64,000 nt of DNA from Arcicella aquatica (GTDB taxonomy: Bacteria; Bacteroidota; Bacteroidia; Cytophagales; Spirosomataceae): contig NZ_JAYFUL010000002.1 in the NCBI RefSeq assembly GCF_034928825.1, positions 124,001 to 188,000 of the forward strand, in the 5' to 3' direction. The notes beneath the pieces are model-generated. The model ran no database searches. It saw only the letters and a program-made list of their open reading frames with translations, and was not told the DNA's origin. Numbering within the stretch: position 1 is the stretch's first letter; the number at the start of each line of letters is the position of its first letter. Below are positions 26,318 through 35,753 of the stretch, in pieces. Position numbers and translations under genes: made by a program.

Positions 26318-28312
26318 TTAAAATATCACTTTTTCAATCGAAATCTCAGTAGTATTACTGAAGCCCCATTGATAAGGACTATCTAATTGAATTGATTTAA
26401 TCTTTGTATTTTTCAAACCACCCGTGTTAAAAAACTTCATGGCGTCTGAAAAACTCTTTACTTTAATATTGGCAATAACTCCTCCTTTTAATACCGATGG
26501 AATTACTCTAAACCTTTCTACAGTATTATCGTCATAAACAAAGTTTACAAACAAATAAGGCGGCTGAAAAGCTAATCTGGTAACTTGTCCGAACAAGGAA
26601 TATTTCAGGTTGAATTTTACAAAAAGTAACTCAGCTGAATCAGGTAAATCAATCTTTTCAAAAGTGTTTATTACAGCTTTTTTAGTCAGATTATACTTAA
26701 CATCTTTCTTATTCGGGTTTTGTTTTAACACCAGTAGACTGTCATAACCTACAGACTGTTTAACAGCAAGCGTATCAACAACTTTGTAATTGGCCAGCAT
26801 CGTTAATTTAGTTCTGTCTTCATCCCAGAAAAAATACTGTTCTCTGTAAGGAAATTCCTGATATAATAAATAATCAGGAGCCGTAGCAGATTGGTACTTC
26901 TGAGCATTCAGACTATCTAAATAACCAGAATATGCCTGATAAGTTTGCACAATGGGTCTTGGGTTATACTTTAGTTTATTAACCATTATATAAGATATTT
27001 CCCAAGGCAAAATATCTACTGTTCCTTTGCTCAGATAATCATTCACTTCCTTCGGGAATGCTCTTTCCAGTGAATCTGCTTTGGTGTAAGTAACGATTTC
27101 GTCATCAAATGAATGAGTAAAAAATCGTACTGCCGAAGAGCTACTGATAAAAGTGCCGATACCTTCGAGTGTTGATTTTCTGTGTTGCCAATTTCCTAAA
27201 TCTCTTTTAGCGGTTGGCAAAGCTGAAAACACATATTCCTTTAAATTGCTTTTTGACCAAGACCAATGAATGATGTTTCTAAACAAAAGACTACAGAGAA
27301 TCAAAATGATTACTTTTACTTGTATCCTTTTGTTGTTTTCAACCAATAAGATTAACCCTATCATTACGGGGAAAAACAAGAAGAAACCATATAAATTGGT
27401 TGATGATAATGAAGCAAAACTTTGTTTATAACTCAAAAACAAAGACATTGCTATCAAACAAATCACATAGAAACGGTCTGCCATTAAGTCCTTATTATTC
27501 GCTTTGAATGGTAGATAATCCCAACAGATTGCTAGAAATAGAGATACTATCACCAATAATGCCAATAAAGCTAAAACAAGCCTAATTCCATTAATATCGT
27601 TCATCACAGCCTGAGCATCTATATATCCATCGACTAACTTAATACCTGAAGACAGGTACACCATTATATCTGTTTGTAATATATATGCCAGAATCAGCAT
27701 CAGTACAATAGTAGTACTGGCCAATGCTATGACAAATTTTATTGTTAAATAACGCCTTAAACCAAAGAACAATAACGAACCGAACCATATTACTAGCATA
27801 GCTAGGCTTAAATTCAGTTTAATAAAAAAGGCAAGTATGGTGATGATGGTAACGACGCCCAAACTGTAGATTTTCTTATGTTGTAGAAAGACTAACAAAA
27901 ATCCTATTTGAAGAATCAATAAGGAAAATGATAAGTCGCCTACAAAGCGATAAGGAAAAAAACAAAGCCCCGCAAAAAACAAAGCCATCGCTTTTGATAC
28001 TGACTTTTTTACGATTTCAACGATTAATACAACAAAACCAACTTGTATTAACAAATGAACCAAAAATGCTACAAGCTGATAAATAAAGCCATCGGGCGTA
28101 TATCCTGTATTCAAAAACCCTAGTGGGCCATAAGTAAAAAGGAAATCCTGTCCGAACTTAAATTTATCTTCAATCGCTACTTTTAATGCTATACACCAAG
28201 AGGGGTCGAGTCCTTTTGTATATTCATGTACCCCTTCAAATGATGGCAAAAGCAAAAAAATCATCCACATCCAAGCAATCCATACGAAGGTTTTTTTTGA
28301 ATATTGACTCAT
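26318..28312 (-). CDS. Polytopic membrane protein inserted between rpoB and rpoC
   Basis: This protein of about 664 residues is of unknown function. I choose the ATG at 28312 (MSQYSKKTFVWIAWMWMIF); a longer frame reaches 28354. About ten or eleven hydrophobic helices fill residues 10-390 (for example LVAFLVHLLIQVGFVVLIV, TIKFVIALASTTIVLMLILA, LVLALLALLVIVSLFLAI), followed by a soluble C-terminal domain of about 270 residues on the outer side, rich in aromatic residues (LLYQEFPYREQYFFWDEDRT). An early extracytoplasmic motif, EGVHEYTKGLDPSW, recalls GT-C-type membrane glycosyltransferases, but I see no firm signature. It lies 69 bp after rpoB and 52 bp before rpoC on the same strand, so it should be transcribed with both. 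Confidence 0.85.
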   Translation of the reverse strand: MSQYSKKTFVWIAWMWMIFLLLPSFEGVHEYTKGLDPSWCIALKVAIEDKFKFGQDFLFTYGPLGFLNTGYTPDGFIYQLVAFLVHLLIQVGFVVLIVEIVKKSVSKAMALFFAGLCFFPYRFVGDLSFSLLILQIGFLLVFLQHKKIYSLGVVTIITILAFFIKLNLSLAMLVIWFGSLLFFGLRRYLTIKFVIALASTTIVLMLILAYILQTDIMVYLSSGIKLVDGYIDAQAVMNDINGIRLVLALLALLVIVSLFLAICWDYLPFKANNKDLMADRFYVICLIAMSLFLSYKQSFASLSSTNLYGFFLFFPVMIGLILLVENNKRIQVKVIILILCSLLFRNIIHWSWSKSNLKEYVFSALPTAKRDLGNWQHRKSTLEGIGTFISSSSAVRFFTHSFDDEIVTYTKADSLERAFPKEVNDYLSKGTVDILPWEISYIMVNKLKYNPRPIVQTYQAYSGYLDSLNAQKYQSATAPDYLLYQEFPYREQYFFWDEDRTKLTMLANYKVVDTLAVKQSVGYDSLLVLKQNPNKKDVKYNLTKKAVINTFEKIDLPDSAELLFVKFNLKYSLFGQVTRLAFQPPYLFVNFVYDDNTVERFRVIPSVLKGGVIANIKVKSFSDAMKFFNTGGLKNTKIKSIQLDSPYQWGFSNTTEISIEKVIF

Positions 28313-28336
28313 AAATAAACGATTGACCTTTACATG

Positions 28337-28364
28337 ATTATTTTTAATTGGCACACAATTGCTC
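28337..28364. other. Hairpin between rpoB and the inserted gene
   Basis: ATTGGCACAC (28337-28346) pairs with GTGTGCCAAT (28355-28364). No U-tract follows on the minus strand, so it is not a classical terminator. It may tune readthrough from rpoB or mark the insertion boundary. Confidence 0.6.
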
Positions 28365-28381
28365 GTGTGCCAATCTATCTA

Positions 28382-31300
28382 TTACTCTAACGTAATCTCT
28401 AATGCTAAACCTCTTAATTCGTGAATCAATACGTTGAATGATTCTGGAATACCTGGCTTTGGCATGCTTTCACCTTTAACGATAGCTTCGTAGGCCTTAG
28501 CTCTACCAATCACGTCATCAGATTTCACCGTTAAGATTTCTTGCAAAATATTAGCAGCACCGAAGGCTTCTAATGCCCAAACCTCCATTTCACCAAAACG
28601 CTGACCACCAAATTGAGCTTTACCACCCAATGGTTGTTGTGTAATTAATGAGTATGGTCCGATTGAACGAGCATGCATTTTATCATCAACTAAGTGACCT
28701 AATTTCAACATGTAGATAATACCTACTGTTACTGGTTGGTCAAACATTTCGCCTGTTAAACCATTGTATAAGTAAGTACGTCCCCATGCTGGTAAGCCTG
28801 CTTCTGCTAATTCTTGTGCCACTTCAGCCTCAGTACCACCATCAAAGATTGGTGAAGCGTATTTACGGCCAAGTTTCTCCCCTGCCCATGCTAATACGGT
28901 TTCATAAATCTGACCGATGTTCATACGTGAAGGTACCCCAAGTGGGTTCAACACGATTTCAACTGGTGTTCCATCTTCCAAGAATGGCATATCTTCATCA
29001 CGTACAATACGGGCAACTACCCCTTTGTTACCGTGACGACCCGCCATCTTATCACCTACTTTCAACTTACGTTTCTTAGCGATATATACTTTCGCCAATT
29101 TCACAATACCTGCTGGTAATTCATCTCCTACTTCTAAAACAAACTTCTCGCGTTTGTAGCGACCTACTACTTCGTTACGACGAACGTTATAGTTTTTCAC
29201 CATTTGTAACAACAAGATGTTGATTTCAGATTCTTCAGTAGCATTTTCAAGAATTAAATCAGCTAATAAGTTAGCTTCTTCAGGTACGCTATATGAACTA
29301 TCGTCACGGTATAAGTTTTTAGCTGGGAACAATGCTTCCTCGATCATACGACCAGTCAATTTCGTTCCTGCTTCAATAATTACCGTTCCGAATTTATGCT
29401 TGATACCACCAGAAATTTTACCTTCTAACAATTCAATCATCTTACCAATCATCATTGCACGGATGGCAGTCAAATCTTTAGATAATTGTTTTGAAAGTCC
29501 AGCGATTTCTTTCTTAGCTTTCTCGCGTTCGTCTTTATCTTTCTTAGGACGGCTGAAAAGTTTTGTATCAATTACAACTCCTTTCAATGATGGAGGTGCT
29601 TTTTTAGAAGCATCTTTCACATCACCTGCTTTATCACCGAAGATAGCACGTAGTAATTTTTCTTCTGGAGTAGGGTCAGATTCTCCTTTTGGTGTAATCT
29701 TACCAATCAAGATATCTCCTTCTTTTACTTCAGAACCTACACGAATCACACCGCTTTCATCCAAGTTTTTCACAGTTTCTTCTGCTACGTTCGGGATTTC
29801 CGCTGTTAATTCTTCCTCACCACGTTTTGTATCACGTACTTCCAATTCAAATTCTTCAATGTGAATAGAAGTAAAGATGTCATCACGAACAACTTTCTCA
29901 GAAATTACAATAGCATCCTCGAAGTTGTAACCTTGCCATGGCATGAAGGCCACTTTCATGTTACGACCAAGTGCTAATTCTCCTTGCTGAGTAGCGTATC
30001 CTTCACAAAGTGCTTGTCCTTTTGAAACGCGCTGTCCTTTACGAACGATTGGCTTTAAGTTGATAGTAGTATCTTGGTTGGTTCTACGGAATTTAATTAA
30101 TTTATATTCCTTCGTATCTCCGTCAAAACTTACTAAATATTCTTCTGGTGACATATCGTATTTTACTACGATTTTGATACTATCTACGTATTCAATTACA
30201 CCGTCAGCTTCAGCAACTACTAAAGTACGTGAATCTAAAGCAACGCTTGCTTCTAAACCAGTACCTACAATTGGATTTTCAGGACGTAACAATGGTACAG
30301 CCTGACGTTGCATGTTTGAACCCATCAAGGCACGGTTGGCATCATCATGTTCCAAGAAAGGAATCAAAGAAGCCGCTACCGATACAATCTGGTTTGGTGC
30401 AATATCCATTAATTGAGCCTCTTTAGGATCTACTAGTGGGAAGTCACCTTCAAAACGAGCTTTTACACGATTAGAAGTAAATACGCCATCTTCATCATAA
30501 CGAGCATTCGCTTGTACGATGTTTTTGCCATCTTCTTCTTCAGCAGTAAAGAATGTAATCTCATCGATTTTCACTTTACCGTCTTCAATCGTACGATAAG
30601 GTGTTTCGATAAAGCCCATCGAGTTGATTTTAGCATGCACACAAAGTGATGAAATCAAACCGATGTTTGGTCCTTCTGGGGTTTCGATAGTACACAAACG
30701 ACCGTAGTGCGTATAGTGAACGTCACGAACCTCAAAACCTGCACGTTCACGAGATAAACCTCCTGGCCCAAGTGCTGAAAGACGACGCTTGTGCGTAATC
30801 TCAGCCAATGGGTTGGTCTGATCCATAAATTGTGAAAGCTGGTTAGTACCGAAGAATGAGTTGATTACTGACGAAAGTGTACGAGCATTAATCAAATCAA
30901 CTGGCTTGAAGTCTTCGTTATCACGAACGTTCATACGTTCTTTGATAGTACGAGCCATACGAGCCAAACCAACACCAAACTGTGCATATAATTGTTCACC
31001 TACTGTACGAACACGACGGTTAGACAAGTGGTCAATATCGTCAATTAGTGCTTTTGAGTTAATCAATCCGATTAGGTATTTCACGATAGAGATAATATCT
31101 GCTTTCGTTAATACTTTTGTTTCCATCGGAATATCATGACCCAATTTCTTGTTGATTCTATAACGACCTACTTCACCTAAATCATAACGTTTGTCAGAGA
31201 AGAACAAGTTTTGGATAATATCACGAGCTGTTTGCTCATCAGGTGCTTCTGTATTACGCAACTGACGGTAAATTTGCTCAACCGCTTCTTTTTCTGAGTT

Positions 31301-32242
31301 AGATGAATCTTTCTGTAAAGTGTTATAGATGATGTTATAATCATTCACGTTCATATCTTCTTTGTGAAGAATGATTGTGTCTAAATCAGCATCAATGATT
31401 GTATCGATATCGTCAGAAGTAATCGTAGAATCACGTTCTAATAATACTTCGTTACGGTCGATAGAAACTACTTCACCAGTATCCTCATCTACGAAATCTT
31501 CTTGCCAAGTTCTTAAAACCCTAGCAGCCAAACGGCGACCAACAGCTTTATTCAAGTTAGCACGATCAACTTTGATTTCTTCAGAAAGGCCGAATAAATC
31601 TAAAATGTCTTTATCAGAACCATAACCAATAGCACGCAAAAGCGTAGTTACTGGAAACTTCTTCTTACGGTCGATATAAGCATACATTACGTTGTTAACG
31701 TCTGTAGCAAATTCAATCCAAGAACCTTTGAATGGGATAATACGTGCTGAATATAATTTAGTACCATTTGTGTGACGACTCTGAGAGAAGAACACACCTG
31801 GCGAACGGTGTAATTGAGATACGATTACACGTTCAGCACCATTAATTACGAATGAACCACGTTCAGTCATGTAAGGGATATTCCCTAAGAACACTTCCTG
31901 TTCGATAGTTTCGAAATCTTCGTTGTCTGTATCATTACAGATAAGGCGCAACTTTGCTTTCAAAGGTACTGAATACGTCAGACCACGGTCGATACACTCA
32001 TCAACAGAGTATTTCGGTGGATCTACTGAGTAATCAATAAAGTGAAGGACAAAGTTTTCACGAGAATCGGCAATTGGGAAGTTCTCAGCAAATACTTTGA
32101 AAAGACCTTCGTCAGTACGATTCTCCGCTGCGGTTTCCAACTGGAAGAAATCCTGAAACGACTTAACCTGAATATCCAAGAAATCTGGGTATTCGAGTAA
32201 GTTTTTGACTTTGGCAAAAGAAATTCTGCCCGTTTTTGTCAT
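28382..32242 (-). CDS. rpoB: DNA-directed RNA polymerase subunit beta
   Basis: This RNA polymerase subunit has about 1286 residues. I use ATG at 32242 (MTKTGRISFAKVKNLLEYPD), matching the usual Bacteroidetes N-terminus; the frame extends to 32335 only through a TTG codon. The rifampicin pocket is of the sensitive type (NQLSQFMDQTNPL, THKRRLSALGPGGLS with Gln, Asp, His and Ser at the classical positions). Other landmarks are ETPEGPNIGLI, KVGDKMAGRHGNKGVVA and the C-terminal GGKAQFGGQRFGEMEVWALE. It heads the unit rpoB - membrane protein - rpoC. The ribosomal genes rplJL, usually upstream, are absent. Confidence 0.98.
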   Translation of the reverse strand: MTKTGRISFAKVKNLLEYPDFLDIQVKSFQDFFQLETAAENRTDEGLFKVFAENFPIADSRENFVLHFIDYSVDPPKYSVDECIDRGLTYSVPLKAKLRLICNDTDNEDFETIEQEVFLGNIPYMTERGSFVINGAERVIVSQLHRSPGVFFSQSRHTNGTKLYSARIIPFKGSWIEFATDVNNVMYAYIDRKKKFPVTTLLRAIGYGSDKDILDLFGLSEEIKVDRANLNKAVGRRLAARVLRTWQEDFVDEDTGEVVSIDRNEVLLERDSTITSDDIDTIIDADLDTIILHKEDMNVNDYNIIYNTLQKDSSNSEKEAVEQIYRQLRNTEAPDEQTARDIIQNLFFSDKRYDLGEVGRYRINKKLGHDIPMETKVLTKADIISIVKYLIGLINSKALIDDIDHLSNRRVRTVGEQLYAQFGVGLARMARTIKERMNVRDNEDFKPVDLINARTLSSVINSFFGTNQLSQFMDQTNPLAEITHKRRLSALGPGGLSRERAGFEVRDVHYTHYGRLCTIETPEGPNIGLISSLCVHAKINSMGFIETPYRTIEDGKVKIDEITFFTAEEEDGKNIVQANARYDEDGVFTSNRVKARFEGDFPLVDPKEAQLMDIAPNQIVSVAASLIPFLEHDDANRALMGSNMQRQAVPLLRPENPIVGTGLEASVALDSRTLVVAEADGVIEYVDSIKIVVKYDMSPEEYLVSFDGDTKEYKLIKFRRTNQDTTINLKPIVRKGQRVSKGQALCEGYATQQGELALGRNMKVAFMPWQGYNFEDAIVISEKVVRDDIFTSIHIEEFELEVRDTKRGEEELTAEIPNVAEETVKNLDESGVIRVGSEVKEGDILIGKITPKGESDPTPEEKLLRAIFGDKAGDVKDASKKAPPSLKGVVIDTKLFSRPKKDKDEREKAKKEIAGLSKQLSKDLTAIRAMMIGKMIELLEGKISGGIKHKFGTVIIEAGTKLTGRMIEEALFPAKNLYRDDSSYSVPEEANLLADLILENATEESEINILLLQMVKNYNVRRNEVVGRYKREKFVLEVGDELPAGIVKLAKVYIAKKRKLKVGDKMAGRHGNKGVVARIVRDEDMPFLEDGTPVEIVLNPLGVPSRMNIGQIYETVLAWAGEKLGRKYASPIFDGGTEAEVAQELAEAGLPAWGRTYLYNGLTGEMFDQPVTVGIIYMLKLGHLVDDKMHARSIGPYSLITQQPLGGKAQFGGQRFGEMEVWALEAFGAANILQEILTVKSDDVIGRAKAYEAIVKGESMPKPGIPESFNVLIHELRGLALEITLE

Positions 32243-32564
32243 CTGTGTCAAGGCTGTTACTGTTTTGAAGTTTACAATCTGATATTTCTTAATCGGTAAA
32301 ATAAGGTCAATAGAAAAGTCTTTGATGTTCAGCAATGGAACATCAAACTGGAAACTTTTGCATTGAAATACCTTTCAATTCCGAATAAAAACATATCTAA
32401 AAAATCTTTAAATCAATGACTTACAGCAAATTAGCGTAAGTAAAAAATGGAGCCTCGTAGAAGTGAGTAAATCATTTCCCTTGCATTCTTCCTACGAAAA
32501 AAGGATGTGTCTCGGAAATAACAACTTTTATTGAAACGCTAAGAGATTTCGTCGAGTTTCAACT
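32243..32564 (-). other. Long untranslated leader of rpoB
   Basis: This is roughly 320 nt between the candidate promoter and the ATG of rpoB. Weak pairings are visible (CTTAC with GTAAG near 32420-32440; CGTAG with CTACG near 32455-32500) and no ORF of note. Such a leader could hold an attenuator or a protein-binding site. No known riboswitch was recognised. Confidence 0.45.
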
Positions 32565-32570
32565 AGCTTG

Positions 32571-32600
32571 CAAAAGTACAGATTTTAATTTGATTATCAA
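32571..32600 (-). promoter_or_regulatory. Promoter of rpoB
   Basis: On the minus strand TTG (32598-32600), 19 nt, TACTTTTG (32571-32578): a full match to the Bacteroidetes sigma-ABfr consensus in sequence and spacing. Confidence 0.72.
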
Positions 32601-32740
32601 GGGATTAGACAAGAAAATTTGTGAATTTTTCTACTATTCCCAAAATATTTTTCTATCGCCTATAGATTTTTAAATTAAAGCAACAAAGAAAAATTTTAAA
32701 GCACTATGAACTCTGGCTTTGTTAAGTATTTTTGTGAAAT

Positions 32741-32774
32741 GCTGTGAGCTTTAAGCCTTGAGCAATGAGCTTTT
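32741..32774 (+). repeat. Gene-end repeat (family A), copy without an upstream gene
   Basis: GAGCTTTAAGCCTTGAGC then AATGAGCTTTT. It is almost identical to the copy after accD but lies between the divergent rpoB and M28 peptidase genes. Confidence 0.65.
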
Positions 32775-32797
32775 TTGTGTACTTGTATATTTATATC

Positions 32798-32837
32798 TTT
32801 CTATTAGCTGGCGACTTAAGTCACCAGCTAATAGAAA
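32798..32837. repeat. 40-bp near-perfect palindrome
   Basis: TTTCTATTAGCTGG, one mismatched position, GACTT and then its complement (AAGTC, A, CCAGCTAATAGAAA). It shares the GCGACTTnAAGnCAC centre with 62231-62261, while the outer stems differ. Confidence 0.8.
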
Positions 32838-32883
32838 AGGTTGAGTTTTTATTTTAACTATCTCATCTTAAACTAAACAACTT

Positions 32884-32955
32884 TAAGTCAATCATCCATT
32901 CATCGATTATCAATCACTAAATCACACATTCACTAAATCACTCAATAATTCATCA
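32884..32955 (+). repeat. TCACTAAATCAC-type degenerate tandem repeat (family C)
   Basis: The segment repeats CAATCA, ATTCA and CACTAAATCA units up to the start codon of the M28 gene. Complementary GAGTGAATGAGTGA tracts lie at 36775-36812, 36932-36962 and 56577-56600, and same-sense units at 56737-56795. Confidence 0.55.
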
Positions 32956-32957
32956 AC

Positions 32958-34598
32958 ATGAAAAAAAACTTAATAACAGGGATTTTCCTCCTATTTTTAT
33001 CTACAGAATCCTTGACTTTTGGGCAATCTGTCCCCAAACAAGCCCTTCAAGCGATTAGCCCTGATGCTATTAAAGCCACGATGACCTACCTCGCCGATGA
33101 TTTATTAGAAGGCCGTCAACCCGGAACAAAAGGCTTTGCTTTAGCATCAAAATATATCGAAACAGAATTTATGGCTTTAGGGTTGAAGCCTGTCATCAAT
33201 GGCAATTCATACATCCAAAAAGTACCCCTTAGAAAAGGTATTGTCAATGACAAAGCAAGTGGTTTGAGTTTGGTTATCAATGGGAAAGAAGAAACGTTAG
33301 ATTATGGCAAGCACTTTATTGCTAGTCCAAACTTTATTAATGAAGCCTCTGAGATTGAAGCCCCTTTAGTTTTTGTTGGCTTTGGAGTACATGCACCCGA
33401 AATGAATTATGACGATTATCAAAACATTGATGTAAAAGGCAAAATCGTAGTGATACTCAATGGTGCTCCAGAAACTTTTCCCTCTAATGAAAGAGCCTAT
33501 TTTACCAATAATACCGTTAAATCTAACGAAGCTATCAAGCGGGGTGCAGTTGGCGTAATTTCATTTAACCTTCCTACAGACAAAAGAACTACTTGGGATG
33601 CCACTGTCCGTCGTGCAAAACAAGGCTCTTTTAAATGGCTGGATGACAACAATATAGCCAAAGATGGTTTTCCTGAATTAAAAGGTGTAATCTTTTTTAA
33701 CACCGAACATGCTGAAAAGCTATTTAGTAATACTGACAAAAAAACAGACGAGATTTACAGCAATGCCAAAGCAGGAAAAGTACAATCTTTCCCTTTAAAT
33801 GTTAGTGCCAAAATCAAAGTAAAAACAGCTTATCAATTTGTACAAGGCTCAAATTTAGTAGGACTTATCGAAGGAAGCGACCCAAAACTCAAGGATGAAT
33901 ATGTAGTGTACGCCGCCCACTTAGACCATTTTGGCATTGGTGCTCCTGTGAAAAATGATTCTATTTATAATGGTGCGCACGACAATGCTTCAGGGGTTTC
34001 TATTCTTTTGGAGATTGCCCATGCATATCGTTCTTTGCCCAAAGCTCCTAAGCGTTCTATTATTATTACGGTGGTAACTGGAGAAGAATATGGTTTGTTG
34101 GGTTCTGATTATTTTGCCACGAATGCACCGATAAAAGATGGCAAAATTGTAGCGAACCTAGCCATTGATATGCCTTTTTTCTTCCATCCTGTGCTAGATA
34201 TTGTTCCTTATGGAGCAAAACATTCAAGTCTTTCAAAGCAAGTAAAGCAAGCTACGGAAATACTTAAATTGAAAGTGAGTCCAGACCCTTTTCCTGAACA
34301 AGTGGTTTTTGTAAGAAGCGATCATTTTAGCTTTATCAAAAAGGGTATTCCTGCCTTATTTATCAAAAGTGGATTTATGACAGTACCAACGGATACAGTT
34401 GACAGAAGTAAATCGGATGTGGCATGGCGAACTACCACGTATCATACACCACAAGACGATATGAGTCAGCCTTTCGACTTCCAAGCTGCTGCTACTCATG
34501 TAAAACTAAACTTCTTGATTGGCTATTTTGTTGCCAACGATAGTGTTGCTCCTACTTGGAACAAAGGAGATTTTTTTGGTGGGAAGTTTGGAAAATAG
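32958..34598 (+). CDS. M28 family zinc metallopeptidase with PA domain
   Basis: This 546-residue exported aminopeptidase-type enzyme has a signal peptide (MKKNLITGIFLLFLSTESLT, then FGQ). A PA (protease-associated) insert spans about 130-260 (APLVFVGFGVHAPEMNYDDY). The di-zinc catalytic core has YAAHLDHFG (His, Asp), YNGAHDNASGVSILLE (bridging Asp), VVTGEEYGLLGS (Glu-Glu, catalytic base plus ligand) and VRSDHFSF with a late HTPQDD. It probably trims peptides in the periplasm or at the cell surface. It is monocistronic, and its TAG stop is also the first triplet of a family A repeat. Confidence 0.93.
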   Translation: MKKNLITGIFLLFLSTESLTFGQSVPKQALQAISPDAIKATMTYLADDLLEGRQPGTKGFALASKYIETEFMALGLKPVINGNSYIQKVPLRKGIVNDKASGLSLVINGKEETLDYGKHFIASPNFINEASEIEAPLVFVGFGVHAPEMNYDDYQNIDVKGKIVVILNGAPETFPSNERAYFTNNTVKSNEAIKRGAVGVISFNLPTDKRTTWDATVRRAKQGSFKWLDDNNIAKDGFPELKGVIFFNTEHAEKLFSNTDKKTDEIYSNAKAGKVQSFPLNVSAKIKVKTAYQFVQGSNLVGLIEGSDPKLKDEYVVYAAHLDHFGIGAPVKNDSIYNGAHDNASGVSILLEIAHAYRSLPKAPKRSIIITVVTGEEYGLLGSDYFATNAPIKDGKIVANLAIDMPFFFHPVLDIVPYGAKHSSLSKQVKQATEILKLKVSPDPFPEQVVFVRSDHFSFIKKGIPALFIKSGFMTVPTDTVDRSKSDVAWRTTTYHTPQDDMSQPFDFQAAATHVKLNFLIGYFVANDSVAPTWNKGDFFGGKFGK

Positions 34599-34626
34599 CT
34601 TTAAGCAGTGAGCCATGAGCTTTGAG
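34596..34626 (+). repeat. Gene-end repeat (family A), copy fused to the M28 stop codon
   Basis: TAGCTTTAAGCAGTGAGC then CATGAGCTTTGAG. The first TAG is the stop codon of the peptidase gene. Confidence 0.7.
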
Positions 34627-34787
34627 TTTTATTTAAGCATAGCTTTTCAGAATTATTTTGATTTTGGGAAGCTATAGTTGTTTTAGAAGCATTGTAACGT
34701 ACAGGAATGTTTAGCTTTAAAAACACAGAAAATTCACTTAGATTTAGGGAATAAACGTGTTAATTGGCATCTGTAAAAAAGAAAAGA

Positions 34788-35573
34788 ATGGAAGACTTAA
34801 TTTCACCTAAATATCAAATGAAACTTATAAAAGAGGTAAGTGAAGCTATTTGGAAGGAATTTGGAGGTTATGTCCAAGTCAAATACTATATTAGTAAATG
34901 GCATGAAACTAACTCCGAGGCTCGTGGTTATAGTAATTATTGGGAAAATTTTAGGATTGTAGAAAATGGAGGTGAAAAGATAGACTTACTGGCTACTCTT
35001 CATTCAATGGATGGAACAACCTTATTGAAAATTGCTATTGATTTAGGAGTTGACACACCAGATTTTATTCCATCAATTCCGACTTTTAGAAATGAAATTA
35101 AGTCCGAGTACAAAACTGCTTATGATACATTTCAAAAAGCTTACAAGCAAATTGAAACAGACCCAAGCATTGCAATTGGACTTGCAAACTCTGCTCTTGA
35201 AAGCATTATCAAAGAAATTTTAAAAGATGAAAGAATTGCAAGTAAAACAACAGGAGGAGAAACTTTATACAAGTTATCTTCAATTATTCTCAAAGAGTTT
35301 AATTTGACTGACAGTGAAAATCCCAAAGAAATAAAAACTATTGGAAATTCTCTTTTAGCAATTAACCAAGCAATAGAAAAATTAAGAAGTGAGAAAACAA
35401 ACTTTCACGGTAAAACAACTGAGGATTATTTAATACAAGACTCAATATTTGCATACTTCGTGATAAATTCTGTTGCTACAGTTGGACTTTTTCTAAACTC
35501 ATATTATAAAACTAAATATCCTAAACAACAAACAGAACAATTAGAAGAGTTATCTGATGATTTACCATTTTAA
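34788..35573 (+). CDS. Abi_C-like protein (abortive infection C-terminal domain), putative defence gene
   Basis: This 261-residue cytoplasmic protein starts at ATG 34788; upstream the frame offers only TTG at 34764. The N-terminal half (about 1-110) is not recognised (WKEFGGYVQVKYYISKW, LLATLHSMDGTTLLKIAIDL). The C-terminal half fits the Abi_C domain of abortive-infection proteins: IGLANSALESIIKEILKD, LYKLSSIILKEFNL, INQAIEKLRSEKTNFHGKTT (the position usually R-N-x-x-G-x-x-H-G) and a final helix FAYFVINSVATVGLFLNSYY. It has no partner gene. Repeats on both sides and low-GC codons suggest an acquired gene. The defence role is inferred from the family only. Confidence 0.72.
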   Translation: MEDLISPKYQMKLIKEVSEAIWKEFGGYVQVKYYISKWHETNSEARGYSNYWENFRIVENGGEKIDLLATLHSMDGTTLLKIAIDLGVDTPDFIPSIPTFRNEIKSEYKTAYDTFQKAYKQIETDPSIAIGLANSALESIIKEILKDERIASKTTGGETLYKLSSIILKEFNLTDSENPKEIKTIGNSLLAINQAIEKLRSEKTNFHGKTTEDYLIQDSIFAYFVINSVATVGLFLNSYYKTKYPKQQTEQLEELSDDLPF

Positions 35574-35591
35574 GATACGGATGATAGCTAC

Positions 35592-35655
35592 ACTCATGGC
35601 ATGACTGACATTTTATTGTTTATTCTGAAAACAACTTGGTAGTCATGCCATGAGT
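35592..35655. repeat. Inverted repeat after the Abi_C-like gene
   Basis: Perfect 15-bp arms, ACTCATGGCATGACT (35592-35606) and AGTCATGCCATGAGT (35641-35655), with a 34-nt loop. It shares the CATG(G/A)CATGACT half-site with 8319-8348; a shortened relative, TACTCATgctATGAGTA, is at 36834-36850. It may also terminate the Abi_C-like gene. Confidence 0.75.
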
Positions 35656-35753
35656 ATTGTAAATCTTATCTCTCAACATTATCAAAATACTCTCACACTT
35701 CGCGAAGTATTATTATTTGTTGTTTCATATCTAAAGACATAAAACAACAGGCA

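Noticed and set aside
28786..31625. Several 60-215 residue ORFs antisense to rpoB
   Set aside because: They lie in a highly conserved coding gene, have shadow-like composition and resemble no protein family.
32243..32335. N-terminal extension of rpoB by 31 residues
   Set aside because: It needs a TTG start and the extension lacks similarity to the known N-terminus; ATG at 32242 begins the conserved part.
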